Shown: positions 21,105 to 31,895 of the stretch, in pieces
Layout of the letters: each line of letters opens with the position of its first letter
Position numbering within the stretch: the stretch's first letter is position 1
From: Batillaria attramentaria
Taxonomy: Eukaryota > Mollusca > Gastropoda > Batillariidae
Assembly: GCA_018292915.2 (NCBI GenBank)
Contig: JACVVK020000017.1
Location: forward strand, 3,277,501 to 3,341,500
DNA length: 64,000 nt
Direction: 5' to 3'
Translations under genes and position numbers: made by a program
Notes under the pieces: model-generated
The model's database searches: none
Seen by the model: the letters and a program-made list of their open reading frames with translations, nothing else
Told to the model about the DNA's origin: nothing

Positions 21105-22648
21105 TACATGTATATGATGGCAGAGTATTCACAACTTCAAAAGTCTCCAAATGAGTCATGAGTTTCTAACAGTATAACCTGCCCCCCCCCCCCCCCCAAA
21201 AAAAAAAGGACTCGCAGTTCACAGTTGTAACAGAATGGAGAAGGCTGACCTGGAACGCAGTGAAAACTGCATTTGCTCTTCCCAAAAATACACCCCATAC
21301 AGTGAGAAAGCCAACAAAGGAGTGCACACCAGAAAGACTTCCACAGAAGAAGTAAAAAAAAAAATCCTCTTTTGGCAGGTAATAATACAGGCATAAAAGG
21401 AATCCTGATATTTCAGTTGTCCTTAACAATGTAACCATGCACACCAGATTCTTTTGACCATATGGAGCAGTGTGGCCATTGGGTAAAGTGGAATCTCAGG
21501 TGTACTTTAATCAGCTCATCTGGCTGCTTCCCCAGCAGATCTTCCCGTCTGGTGTTCTGCACCCATTTCATGCACCTGTTGATGCAGTACCCAATATCTT
21601 AACAACCGTTTGTGTAAATATCAAGCAGTCATACAAGTACTTGGCCTGTACGCCGATATGCATGGGCACTGCGTGTCAAACATTTTCTGTAAAACTTGAT
21701 ATTGGCCACCAGAACCTATACCAAATTGCAATATTCTCTCCTGCCTACACTGTGAGACCACGTGCTCCTTGTAGAATTAGAAATATGATACGAACTCGGG
21801 GATAATCTTAGATCTAAAAATCTGCAGGTCCAGGGCTATAGCGAACCATTTTCGCCTATTTCTTCCTAGCAACGATAACAATTATGTTCAGCTTACTTTT
21901 CTCTCCCCCTCGGGAACTGGAAAAATGCCTTGTTGGCACCGGATTTCTTCAAACGTGCATTGTTGCAGCCCATGGCGCAGCAGAATTCGCCACCTTGCCC
22001 CTTTCTGTCTGTAGCCATGCTCGAGACGAGCAGGATCAATGCAAGGGACGTAACTCCTACCTATCCTCGCGTTTTGCGTCGAGTTCCCTGTCTTATTATC
22101 TACGGTCTTTGGTGACATTGATTCGACGATGTATAGGACTGAGTGGCTGAACGCACTCCAGTGCCGCATCAGTTGCGATGCGTGCACGGTGACCCAGGCT
22201 GACATAATATACCGTTGACAACAATCCCTCTGTTCCTCAACGGTCTTCTGAATGGTTGAAGTGTTCCGTCCCCGACTGGGACCCCCAGGCACACACAATG
22301 CCGGAATCCTTACGTCTCAGTTCTCATGCTCAGTAAAGGCAGTGCTGAAATGGTCACTGCTGCGTAGTTTTGGCGACTACCTCACCGCGAGCGACAGGGT
22401 ACGCGGGTTTCAAAATCTCGACCAACAAGCGACGGGACTAGAGAAGTTGTGCTCATAAACTAGCAATAGTGACAACTGAAAGAGTCCGTATTGTGTCCAT
22501 TTCAATTTCTGTTCATTTCATGGTGTTCAAATTTCAGAGGATGAAGACTCGCGAGTCGCAATGTGACTATCCACAGCACGTTAGTATAGGGGCTCCTGCT
22601 GAAAGTTTACGCATTTTGAAACATGTCCATCTTGTGGCAGGTAACATG

Positions 22649-22688
<40 letters not shown>

Positions 22689-23640
22689 GCAAGCGCGCTC
22701 GCGTAGAGTGGAGAGGTAGGGAGAGTGTGCGTATGTTTGCACTCTCCATACCGAATCGCCAAAACTATACTACGGTGACCATGTCCAGTCTACAGTTCAT
22801 CACGAATCAAGTGCTCTCTGGTGCAAAGCACGGGATAGGGACACACGCAGGCTTCCTCAGGTTTGAGCTAGTTTTTGGTTGTTGTTTTTTTTTTTTTTTT
22901 TGGCTGAAGCATGAACTGTGACGGCATAATGAATAGAAAGGCTGGCCAGTTGTGTAATCATTATCTGCGACTCAGGCATATACTGTGTCGCTACTATCTG
23001 TTGTTGTTTTTTTTCTCTCTCTCTCTCTCTCTTTTTATTTTTTTTTAATGGAATCAGAAACAGGGTACTGTATCTACAGTAGTTGAGGTGACTCAACCGG
23101 CAGACCAGCTACACCGTGTCTCCAGCTTTGAAAAACGGGTCTATTGGTATGGCTGATAACGACAATTCCCAGTTGTATAACGAGAGTTTAAAACTGGCGT
23201 CTGGTCGATAACACGCAGTGTGTGTAGGCTTTTGACGTGTGGTTTGGTGCCGGTCACAGTTCGTCTGTAACCTCCAAGTATCTCCTGACTAGACTCGGTG
23301 AGAGTGGTACTGGTAGGTTCCTCTTGTGATGTAGGTGAATCTGGGTTTTGTTGTACCAAAGACGTGTCATGTGATCTTTGATTGTACTGTGTTTGTAACG
23401 CTGTATAAACATTAAACTCCTCCGCGACGGCCAGTTTCAAGATGTCGTTAGAAGCGGAGACAACTCATGACCATGGTTCGTTTGGCGGAAGTTGCAGAAG
23501 AAAGCCTTTCCGTCTCATAGACGTTGCATCTCGGGAATTTTTAGCCTTTAACTGAAGTTAACATATCTCCAAAATCCACGCGACGGTGATCATTTCATCC
23601 CTGACACTGATTAAACTTTCTGACCAGGCTTTTTCTGACC
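21105..23640. other. Intergenic DNA without recognised genes
   Basis: Holds C/A homopolymer junctions, a (CA)n tract at 22650-22686, a minus-oriented copy of the AAAGACCGTAGATAATAAGAC repeat (22022-22130) and low-complexity T runs. A minus-strand open frame at 23141-23440 (99 codons, Thr/Ser/Gln rich) has no domain I recognise. Confidence 0.6.
22022..22130 (-). repeat. Dispersed AAAGACCGTAGATAATAAGAC repeat, second copy
   Basis: In reverse it reads GTCACCAAAGACCGTAGATA..ATAAGACAGGGAACTC and later TACGTCCCTTGCATTGATCC, matching 19400-19512 in the same order. Confidence 0.6.
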
Positions 23641-23842
23641 ATGCCACCGAAAAGGAGGTTCGCGAGAGCCATGCCGGAGGACACACCAAACCAGCCGAAG
23701 CAATCGCGTCGCAGTGTGTCCGGCACGGTGACCTCGGCCGGCAGCCCTGAGATCGCCCCCTCGCCACAAGCACAAGACGGACCTATACAAGGTCAAGGTT
23801 CGTCAGATTCGGGTCAGCAGCACTCAGCTGAATTACTGCCAG
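23641..23842 (+). CDS. Paralogue A exon 1 (disordered basic N-terminus)
   Basis: ATG at 23641 in CTGACCATGCC context; it ends CTGCCAG|GTATTT in phase 1, as required by exon 2 (G+AC). It has no similarity to the B-box exon of paralogue B despite the same 202-bp coding length. Upstream non-coding exons cannot be excluded. Confidence 0.6.
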
Positions 23843-24966
23843 GTATTTATGCACCGCTAAAAGCGCTCTGGATTTGACAAACAGGCCCTGTTATCATTCG
23901 ACGCTCTGGGCCCGCATATGAAAGTCGGGGTCAGGCCGGGACTTTAACCCCGGGTTAGAGTCTAACCTCGAACTAAACTAGCTCTAGGGTTAAATTTTCT
24001 GTTCTTGTTTGTTTTAAATCAGGAAGCGGGTCCATTCCAGCAAGGTGCCTATTCCGTTATAAAAGGATTTTTTGTCTTTCTTTCTTCGCTTCGTTTTTTA
24101 TTTAATTTTGTTTTCGGGTTTCTTTTGTCCTAATCTGGGTTAAGCCTCAGTGTAGCTGTGGGTTAAATTAACCTCGAGTTTTACATGCTTGCCCAAGAGA
24201 TGTGTGTCCTTAGCATCGCACGTATTTCTTCTTTATTAACTCTTAGACCCCGAGCCCGACCACACCATGCCCACTCTATGATAAAACGGGTTAAAAAAAA
24301 AAAAAAAAGCCAGTAGCAGCCACTTCAAGCCACTATTACACAAGGCGTGGGCCTTCGCGCTGGGCGTGAGAACGCTGCAGATTGCATAATAGTGGCTTCA
24401 AGTGGCTTCTAGTCATCTGAAGATTTCAAGTAAAATGCGATTTTTTTTTGTTTTTGGCATGGACTTTTAAGAGTTAATGACTTTGTTTTGTACGTACAGA
24501 CGAAACACCTTTCGACGTGATGACGTGTGTCCCGAGCAAGGTATTTGCCACCACGCCTTTCACGGATGATGACACTAACGAATGCGATCCCGGGATACTG
24601 TCCATTGTAGTCACACAGGAGAGACGCCTGGTCATGGCTGACGTCAGAAACCAAATGATCAAAGTGGCTGAGCTCGCCAACCCGGCCGCTACCGTTCAGG
24701 GTTTGAAACTCCACACTCGTCCAAACGGCCTCTGCGTATTTCGCGACGGACAGGTGGCTGTAGCCTTGGACAAAAAGCGCCTGTATTTTCTTGACGTCAG
24801 AGGAGCTCCTTCTGTTGCCTTGCGTGTGCGAACCGCCAAGCAGTATCACGATGTGAGTTACGTGATGGAGGACGACGCACTTGTATCCAGCTTCAATTAC
24901 AAAGGAACAGGATTGGATATCATCACGCGGGCGGGGGTGGTGCTCGGGACTCTTACTGACAGCAAG

Positions 24967-25059
<93 letters not shown>

Positions 25060-25714
25060 GTTAGATTTATGATTATCTTTAAGTTATACATAGTCGAATT
25101 TATGTTATTAATTCTTAAGTCTTGCCGTGTCTTGTGGGTCTTATGTTTTTACGTCATGTATCTTACGTGTGTTTTGGGAAAAAGCAATTTCCCTTGTAGG
25201 GATGAATACAGTATTTTCAATTCAATTCAATTCATTTCAATTCAAGGTATGCACTCATCCGTGCTGGCTGGCAAGCTTGTGTGTCGTGGGTCAGGAGGTG
25301 CTGGTGTCAGACACTCAGGCCGACACTGTGTTCAGGGTGGACCTGGACACGGGCCGTGTTGTCGGCAAACTCACCCACCCGGACTTGAAGCGTCCACATC
25401 AAGTTCCCGCCGACGGGACCGGGAACTGTTATATCGCCAGCAGTAGTGGTGAGTGCGTGCTGGTGGTGACCCCTGGCGGACGATGGCGACGAATGCTGGA
25501 CGGTCCGGACAGCAAGCATGTACTTCCGCATGGAGTGTTCGTCACGGACTGGGGGGTGGTGGTCACGTGGCTTGAAAAAAAAAAGGGAGCTAGTGTACGA
25601 ATTCCCGTGCACACCACTGTGACAGGATATCAGCTCAAGAAGCCTTGCACACAGGTGCGTACCCTTGGAGAATCACTCAAGCACAGGATGGAAAACGTCT
25701 GCGAGTTGCAGTAG
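23641..25714 (+). CDS. Beta-propeller (NHL/TRIM-like C-terminal) protein, paralogue A
   Basis: Three exons: 23641-23842, 24500-24966 and 25247-25714, phases 1 then 0, giving 378 codons plus stop. Residues 1-67 are disordered and basic (MPPKRRFARAMPED, Ser/Gln/Pro rich), with a possible nuclear signal. From about 70 the protein has WD/NHL-like blade strands: ADVRNQMIKVAE, LKLHTRPNGLCVF, YFLDVRG, VLVSDTQADTVFRVDLDTG, GNCYIASSSGECVLVVTPGG and GVFVTDWGVVVTW. The same blades occur in paralogue B at 28279-29135. No B-box is seen in A. The molecular role is unknown; in related animal proteins this type of propeller usually binds partners. The C-terminus could instead splice at CACACAG|GTGCGT (25655), so the last 19 residues are uncertain. 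Confidence 0.72.
23908..24194. mobile_element. MITE with GGGCCC ends, copy 2, in intron 1 of paralogue A
   Basis: Diverged inverted copy of 12141-12425: TTAGAGTCTAACCTCGAACT, AAATCAGGAAGCGGGTCCAT and GTGGGTTAAATTAACCTCGA correspond in reverse order. The ends are GGGCCCGCATATG and CATGCTTGCCC, so the inverted ends have decayed. Confidence 0.65.
24226..24478. mobile_element. Palindromic MITE (CCACTATTA/TAATAGTGG), copy 1
   Basis: GCCACTTCAAGCCACTATTA is answered by TAATAGTGGCTTCAAGTGGC, with CGAGCCCGACCACACC at the left and CTTTTAAGAGTTAA at the right. It ends about 20 bp before the acceptor of paralogue A exon 2. A second copy is at 60205-60430. Confidence 0.7.
24500..24966 (+). CDS. Paralogue A exon 2 (first half of propeller)
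   Basis: The acceptor TACGTACAG|AC and donor GCAAG|GTGTAT define it; the donor is itself the first unit of the (GT)n tract. It encodes ETPFDVMTCVPSK to VVLGTLTDSK, aligned with GTFSFDPMTSSPS to VMLRTVIDCH in paralogue B. Confidence 0.75.
24967..25246 (+). other. 280-bp intron inside propeller, absent from paralogue B
   Basis: It begins GTGTATGTGT, running straight into (GT)n and (GA)n, then AT-rich DNA ending CCCTTGTAGGGATGAATACA and repeated TTCAA units before AAG. The ending resembles retroposon 3' tails. Paralogue B is continuous through this position. Confidence 0.65.
25247..25714 (+). CDS. Paralogue A exon 3 (second half of propeller)
   Basis: Starts VCTHPCWLASLCVVGQEVLV after TTCAAG and runs to TAG at 25712. 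Blades match paralogue B closely until TGYQLKK (B ends AGYKLK then stop); the extra tail KPCTQVRTLGESLKHRMENV is unique to A. Confidence 0.75.
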   Translation, partial: VCTHPCWLASLCVVGQEVLVSDTQADTVFRVDLDTGRVVGKLTHPDLKRPHQVPADGTGNCYIASSSGECVLVVTPGGRWRRMLDGPDSKHVLPHGVFVTDWGVVVTWLEKKKGASVRIPVHTTVTGYQLKKPCTQVRTLGESLKHRMENVCELQ

Positions 25715-25930
25715 TGATATGCAAACTAACAGTTTTGTGTGTGTGTGTGTGGGTTTTGTTGTTGTTGTTGTTGTTGTTTTTTTTTCCTTTCTTCGTGGTC
25801 AGTCTTGTGCAATTTGGGAAATGTCGGATCTGAAACATTCATGAACGACCCACGCATGTGGTGTACTCTTTCGAGGAACCATGGTAGAGTGTGTTGAGTG
25901 AACGAAATAAACGGTATGAATACAGAAAGG

Positions 25931-25934
<4 letters not shown>

Positions 25935-26013
<79 letters not shown>
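25935..26013. repeat. (GT)n microsatellite
   Basis: About 40 GT repeats between paralogues A and B, shortly after a GTT/poly-T stretch (25738-25790). Confidence 0.95.
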
Positions 26014-26016
<3 letters not shown>

Positions 26017-26644
26017 ACACGCGATAGCACCGAAAGAAAAAAAAAAAAAACTCCCCGCAATCTTGGCTACCCCGATGACGTTCGAGAGTATGATAAAAGA
26101 GCGCTTATCAAGTTCACCGTGCATTGCACCTTGCTCCAGCTTTGACCTCATTTCTGACTGCGCAACGACATACATCAGATATACAGCTAAACAGCGTACG
26201 TGAATCTTGTTTGATTATTACACTGGCTGCGCTGTGAAATCACAAGACACAAAAGAAGAGATTTCGCAATTCGAAACCTGATTGATTCGTCAGGAGACAT
26301 GCCCAGGCTAGAAATATAGGTTATGTTCACAGTCAGGAGTAGCAGGCAAAACACAGTACAGCCGACTCGTGTCACAGGCGCTGACGAAATTCTCTTCTCG
26401 GGTGCGTTTCGTGACATGCTCACAGTTACCACGGCGTTGTGAGCTGCGATTCTTCTGCTCCACAACAACCACATTCATTCTGTTGAAGACAGGTCCTGTT
26501 CTGCATCAGTATCAAGTACGTCTACCGATACCTGTAGTAGCAACAAGTTTATCATTGATTTTAAGGCGGTGAAATCGGAGTGAAACTTGCAGGTATACAG
26601 GCCAGTTGTACTATAGCAACAGCACCTAGAAGGGGTTACACGGT

Positions 26645-27260
26645 TTGTCTGACGTTAACGTATCCTTTGTAAACAACTTAACCATACCTTCTTCTGTTGC
26701 CCTGCATTTCAACTCTGCAGGCCATTCTATCTCAAATATGACATTCACGGGACTGTGGCTTATGCACGACGACGCCACAGACAGACGAGATATGGAGTCA
26801 TACATTATTCAGCGCCTGGGAAGCCAGACCCCGGGTGGCATAAACGAAAAACCATAGTATAACCCTCACGAATATTTTTCACACACAGTCCATGGTCTTC
26901 TGTCACCAAAGGATGGGTGTTAATACTGTTATGATCTTTTTACTATTTTTTTTACTATTCTTTACTGTTCTTTTCTCCCCCACTCCCCCCCCCCCCCCCC
27001 CCACACACACACACAGTGATCCATGGTCTTCTGTCACCAAAGGATGAGTGTTGTGATGTTTATACTATTGTTTTCCGGTCCTTTTCTCCCCCACCCTTTT
27101 TTAAAATTAATTCATTTATTTATTTATTTTTCCCCGCGCCGTTTATGTCAGTATGTCAGCAGAGTTACCTTTTGTTTGTTGAAATTATGTCCCATTTGTT
27201 TGTATCCTGCGGAAGGCGAAAGCCGAAACGTTGGCCCGTGCCCATTGTGAAAGTTAAGTG
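26645..27260 (+). mobile_element. Remnant of a Penelope-like retroelement
   Basis: Frame 26645-26857 contains VALHFNSAGHSISNM.., RRDMESYIIQRLG and TPGGINEKP then stop, resembling the GIY-YIG endonuclease C-terminus of Penelope-like elements (HF..PGHS, E..I..L.T..P.GLN pattern). About 350 bp downstream is CCTGCGGAAGGCGAAAGCCG then AAACG, resembling the hammerhead-type motif in such elements. The polymerase part is absent. Family assignment is by motif memory only. Confidence 0.5.
26880..27090 (+). repeat. Tandem duplication (CCATGGTCTTCTGTCACC)
   Basis: The segment CCATGGTCTTCTGTCACCAA then AGGATG(G/A)GTGTT occurs at 26891 and 27022, followed both times by T-rich sequence and TTTTCTCCCCCAC. 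A C run and a short CA tract separate them. Confidence 0.75.
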
Positions 27261-27321
27261 GTTTCTGTCCTTTTATGTCGCTTTTATTTGTCATACGTTC
27301 TTCGTTTTCCTTGGCAGAAAG

Positions 27322-27523
27322 ATGGCTTTTACATCACAGTCACAACTCATGGGCAGAAACCCAAAATCCGGCAGTACACTTAAGGGCCAGGGGTACGAGT
27401 TCTGTCCGGCGTGTCCCAATAAAATCGCCACCAAGACATGTCTGCACTGTGGAGGGTTGTTATGCGGCGGATGTTCCACCTCCCACAAGATATTGTACTG
27501 CACCGGCTCTTCTTTGTCCGCTG
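27322..27523 (+). CDS. Paralogue B exon 1 (B-box)
   Basis: ATG at 27322 follows a good acceptor-like CCTTGGCAG|AAAG, so a 5' non-coding exon is likely. It ends TCCGCTG|GTAAGAG in phase 1. Zinc-ligand spacing C-x2-C-x7-C-x2-C-x4-C-x2-C-x3-H fits a B-box. Confidence 0.78.
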
Positions 27524-28024
27524 GTAAGAGGAGTGAATCTGCTGCTTCTATGCCTATCTCTTAGGTACTTCTATGCCTATCTTCTATGTACTTCTATGCC
27601 GGTCTTCTTCGTACTTCTATGCCTATCTTCTATGTACTTCTGTGCCCATCTTCTACGTACTTCTGTGCCCATCTTCTACGTACTTCTGTGCCCATCTTCT
27701 ACATACTTCTGTGCCTATCTTCTATGTACTTCTATGCCTATCTTCTATGTACTCCTATGCCTATCTTCTATGTACTTCTATGCCTATCTTCTATGTATTT
27801 CTATGCCTATCTCCTAATTACTCTGCAAGTTTCTGCAGTGTGTGCGGAAAAAAACAAAATTTCTTTCCCACAAAATGCGTGATGTGCCAAACTTTCAGCA
27901 CTTTGCTCGTATCTTTTGTTTGCTACGTATGGGATGCCCCTTTCCAGACATCTTCTCACTTTCAGTATTGCGTTTTTTACCTACGGATTTTCATGTCATG
28001 TGTGTGTTAATTATACAACCACAG

Positions 28025-28112
<88 letters not shown>

Positions 28113-29135
28113 AAGCCCATGTTGTCAGTGTGCGAGTCGGTGATTCAGCTGTGATAGTCACACTCACTAGTTTTCATGTCATGCATTTCGCGGTATTCTA
28201 CACTATCAGACAATAAATTGAATAATCCTATTGATGTGTACACGTGAAAGTGTATGTGTTGTTTGTGGTGTTGTGCAGGGACATTTTCTTTCGACCCGAT
28301 GACGTCATCCCCAAGTCGTGTTCTTGTTATCAAACCTGACGTGGAGTCGACCGACGCGCACAAAAACGGTCCGTGGCTGAGGTCAGTTGTGACGACGAGC
28401 GATGGGCGGCTGGTCACGATTGATATCAGGAACAAGGCGATCAAGGTGGTCGATCCCTCCAGTCTGACCACCACCGTGCACGGTCTGAAACTTGACAAAG
28501 AACCATGCGGTCTCGCCCTCCTCCGCGACGACGTTGTGGCCGTTACGGCACACGGCAGGAATATTTACTTCGTCGACGTCACAAACGTTCCTGAGTTCGC
28601 TGCAAAAACCCAGACGTCAATGCAGTACATCGGGGTCAGTGCAGCGATGCGGGACGACACGCTTGTGGTCAGCAGTCAGAGCCCGCCCAGCGTCGACGTC
28701 ATAACGAGGGCCGGTGTGATGCTGAGGACTGTCATTGACTGCCACACGTTCAGGGAGCTGACCTTGCCGGAGAACTTGCACGTGCTGCTTGGGGATGAGG
28801 TGCTGGTATCAGACACTATGGCCAACACCGTATTCCGCGTGCGGCTGGACACGGGTAGCGTTGTCGGCGCGCTCACCCACCCGGAGCTGAAGCATCCGAG
28901 TCAGGTGACTGCTGACAGGGCCGGGAACTGTTACATCGCCAGCAGCAGCGCTCAGTGTGTGCTGGTGGTGACGCCTGACGGACAGTGGCTTCGACTGCTG
29001 TACGGCCCCGAGCATGGGGACGCTACTCGTGTCAGCCCCGAGGGAGTGTGTGTCACAGACTGGGGCGTGGTGGTCACGTGGCACCCTAAGAGCTTACAAG
29101 GACACTCTGTGGTTGCTGGGTACAAGCTTAAGTAG
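27322..29135 (+). CDS. B-box zinc finger plus beta-propeller protein, paralogue B (TRIM-like, no RING)
   Basis: Two exons, 27322-27523 and 28279-29135, joined in phase 1 (G+GG), giving 352 codons plus stop. Exon 1 encodes a B-box-type zinc finger: CPACPNKIATKTCLHCGG, then CGGCSTSHK (Cys/His at about residues 28-55). Exon 2 encodes the propeller: RLVTIDIRNKAIKVVD, LKLDKEPCGLALLRDDVV, VLVSDTMANTVFRVRLDTG, GNCYIASSSAQCVLVVTPDG and GVCVTDWGVVVTW, ending AGYKLK. No RING finger is seen, so ligase activity is not implied. It lies 1.6 kb after paralogue A in the same orientation, so the pair arose by tandem duplication with different N-terminal exons. B-box plus NHL-type propellers are widespread in molluscs; the specific role is unknown. 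Confidence 0.8.
27547..27822. repeat. ~12 copies of a 23-bp minisatellite in paralogue B intron
   Basis: Units of TTCTATGCCTATCTTCTATG+TAC with variants GTGCCCATCTTCTACGTACT. They start about 25 bp after the exon 1 donor. Since 23 is not a multiple of 3, all plus frames stay open by chance (YVLLCPSS-type peptides); not coding. Confidence 0.92.
28027..28200 (+). repeat. (GT)n plus dispersed repeat CCAAGCCCATGTTGTCAGTG
   Basis: About 42 GT repeats are followed by CCAAGCC(C)ATGTTGTCAG, TGCGAGTCGGTGATTCAG and CACTAGTTTTCATGTCATGC. The same block follows (GT)n at 37926-38060, so the GT tract and the roughly 85-bp block travel as one repeat. Confidence 0.75.
28279..29135 (+). CDS. Paralogue B exon 2 (complete propeller)
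   Basis: The acceptor GTTGTGCAG|GG follows a GT-rich stretch. A single uninterrupted propeller exon of 857 bp, in contrast to the split version in paralogue A. Stop TAG at 29133. Confidence 0.85.
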
Positions 29136-29157
29136 TGGGTGTGTGTATTCGTGACAC

Positions 29158-29227
<70 letters not shown>

Positions 29228-29594
29228 AATAAGAATAATGAGTTCATTCAGTGTTTTGTTTGATGCATATTCTTCTCCGGTTTCAGGAGTATTCTTAGCA
29301 TCGATGGGTTCAGAAACTCGTTGGAATCTTCGTTGGTTCACTAAAGGTGTGTACACCAACATATTTCATGAAGATCAGACTTATCCTATTGCCACAAAGC
29401 ACTGCACCGGTGTATGCTTTAACAAGCTGACATAAAATACTGTGGGGGCATCTTCCGTACACTTCATAAGTATCATGAAGACACTTTCACCAGACTGCGC
29501 CAAGAACGTTCAATACACTGATGCAATGACAGATACACCAGGGTAGCGCAATAGTCGCCTGCTTGCTTCATTGTTTCCCAGACTCCCGTGCTGT

Positions 29595-29677
<83 letters not shown>

Positions 29678-30183
29678 CCTCAATTTACTCCCATACACTG
29701 ACGGCACACTAGCAGAGAAAGCTAGAGCGTCTGCAAAAAAAAAAAAAAAAAAAAATGAGTCGTGCGCCACTGTAGAAAATTTTAACAATGCTACACCGGG
29801 ACTTTAGGTAGAAGAATGGTACAGTTCTAATGAGAATGACAGCGGGGAGTGTCACTGACGCGAGTGCGGGGATCTCAGTATTCTGATAAAACGGGGGAAA
29901 AAAAGAGTACAGCACGCATAACTTTAATGCCAAACGACTAGAAATAAACTTATGTAAACAATACGAAAAGCTACTTTTAGAACAAATAAAGGACTGTACT
30001 TTGAAATGAAAAATTGAAGCTCTCTAACGTTTCTGCAAAAAGTAAAAGAGAACGGGAAGGACTTTGTTGAGCAAAGCTCTAGACACAAAATAGTTTTTGC
30101 TACCGACATGAATGTTTGTATTTATTCATTTGTTACTTAATTCAAAAAGCAGTGAAAGGAAATTGGGAATATGTAAATTGTTG

Positions 30184-30236
<53 letters not shown>

Positions 30237-30745
30237 GCTTCTGTGTCTGTATAAACACACACTTTTTTAAAAGTTAAATAAAAAAAATTCACACAAAAAA
30301 TATTTGAGTTTACGCTTTGAATTTAACGACAAAAACGAATAAATAAACCGATAAATTATACATTACCCCCCCCCCCCCCCCCAAAAAAAAAAAAAGACGG
30401 AGAGAAAAACAACAGAATTTATTTTGTCATTTCTTGTTTCTCTTTGCAAGCGCTGAAGCCCATATAAGTGGATTAACTAAGCGGGAAAAAGAGAATGCTC
30501 AGCTTTGAGGGTTATATTAAGTCACAGAAAATAGCAGTGGACAACGAACGACGCGTATCAGCTGTATCTGCTGCCGCTCTAAGTTCCACTCACCACAAAC
30601 AGTGACTGTGACAGAGAAGACTGTATCGTGTATGTGCCTCAGTCAGAACGGTACTTAGTTCCGCTAGTAAGCTTCACAGAACATAAAATTTCTTCTACTT
30701 GTTGCGCTCGTGAGTGACCGGACTGTACGCTACAGACATCTGACC
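29136..30745. other. Intergenic DNA, no genes seen
   Basis: Contains (GT)n at 29162-29222 and 29599-29676, (CA)n-(CG)n at 30186-30238 and C/A homopolymer junctions near 30367. No exon with a recognisable domain. Confidence 0.65.
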
Positions 30746-30756
30746 GCACTGGGATT

Positions 30757-30960
30757 TGGTCTAGTGGTTAAGGTATCCGACTTCGGATCCTGAGCTGCCT
30801 GGCTCGAGTCTCTGGCGGGATTTTTCCTTCCAAATCGAGTCAAAATCACGCGCACACTCGTTTACGGTGCCTGTCTCGCCTTCGTGTACACACGCACGCA
30901 CATCATCAAGTGTACACGTTCATAATCCCGTTCCAAACGGGAGGGGCCGAGGAATGGGAA
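30757..30960 (+). mobile_element. tRNA-like SINE, family S4, copy 1
   Basis: TTTGGTCTAGTGGTTAAGGT, CTGGCTCGAGTCTCTGGCGG, then TCACGCGCACACTCGTTTAC and GCCTTCGTGTACACACGCAC. Shares its body with 31290-31505. The head is tRNA-like but the acceptor stem does not pair, so it is not a tRNA gene. Confidence 0.7.
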
Positions 30961-31289
30961 AAAAAAAAAAATACACGCTATACATGGAGGGACTCTAACT
31001 GCGATACACTGGCCTTTGCTGAAGTTCGTGTGTTTCGTGCTATCCATTTATTAGCTTGCTGCCCGTTAGCACTTATGTAGAAAAAAAAGAAAAGAAAAAA
31101 AAAAGCAAACTCCGCGACTAACTGTGTTAAAGCTGACTGTAGTGTACACTTTGTGTGGTAGGTTTTGCAAAAATTATGATATATTACGTCAGTGCAGCTC
31201 TTCCATCACATCTTCACTGAATTGTTCGGCTTTTTAGCTTCAAATAATTTTTATTTGTCTCGGTCATACAGAACACACTACCATTACGG

Positions 31290-31505
31290 GGGTTTCGACT
31301 AGTCGTCAGGGTATATTTGACTGTAGGTCGTGAAGTAACGGGTTCGAATGCCTTGGCGGGGATTGTTCCTCACCAGATCGAGTCCAGTTCACGCGCAGAT
31401 TCGTTTACTGTGCCTGACTTGCCTTCGTGTACACAAGCATGCATAAATATCGACTGTGCACTTTAAAGGTCCCATTCCATGTGGGAGGCGCGGTGGATTG
31501 GAAAA
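31290..31505 (+). mobile_element. tRNA-like SINE, family S4, copy 2
   Basis: GGGTTTCGACTAGTCGTCAG, CGGGTTCGAATGCC, TCACGCGCAGATTCGTTTAC and GCCTTCGTGTACACAAGCAT follow the order of copy 1 with about 15-20% differences by eye. Confidence 0.7.
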
Positions 31506-31734
31506 CGAGCAAACACCATGCATGCATGGAAGGAAGTTAAAGTTATAACTAAATCTTCCAGCCTCTCAGTACAGGTTTCAAGATGGAAAAACGACAGGAC
31601 ACTAACGGCCGCCGATGATACGATTCGCAGCGCATAGCTTTTAGTTAGTTCAGTGGTGTGATCATATCAAACTCTACTGACAATCTGCTGGAAACGGTAG
31701 GTATAAACATGTGCCGAGAATCTGACTGATCCGG

Positions 31735-31895
31735 GTGTCTTCGAATGGTAGTGCGTTGGACTTTTAATGCTCGGGTCGTGAGTTCGATCCCGGCTGGGGC
31801 CAAATATTTGTGCTGGCTTTTTCATCGTTGCCCCGTCTTTGATATCACCCTATGTGGTGGAAAAGGACGTTAAACCCCCAAACACCCACCCACCC
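31735..31895 (+). mobile_element. S2 SINE, near full length
   Basis: GAATGGTAGTGCGTTGGACT, GGGTCGTGAGTTCGATCCCG, GGCCAAATATTTGTGCTGGC and GTGGTGGAAAAGGACGTTAA. The anticodon-loop position reads CTTTTAA rather than CTTCTAA. Confidence 0.85.

Noticed and set aside
27573..28010. Long plus frames with YVLLCPSSTYF repeats
   Set aside because: They come from the 23-bp minisatellite, whose non-multiple-of-three unit keeps all frames open; the region is the intron after the B-box exon.
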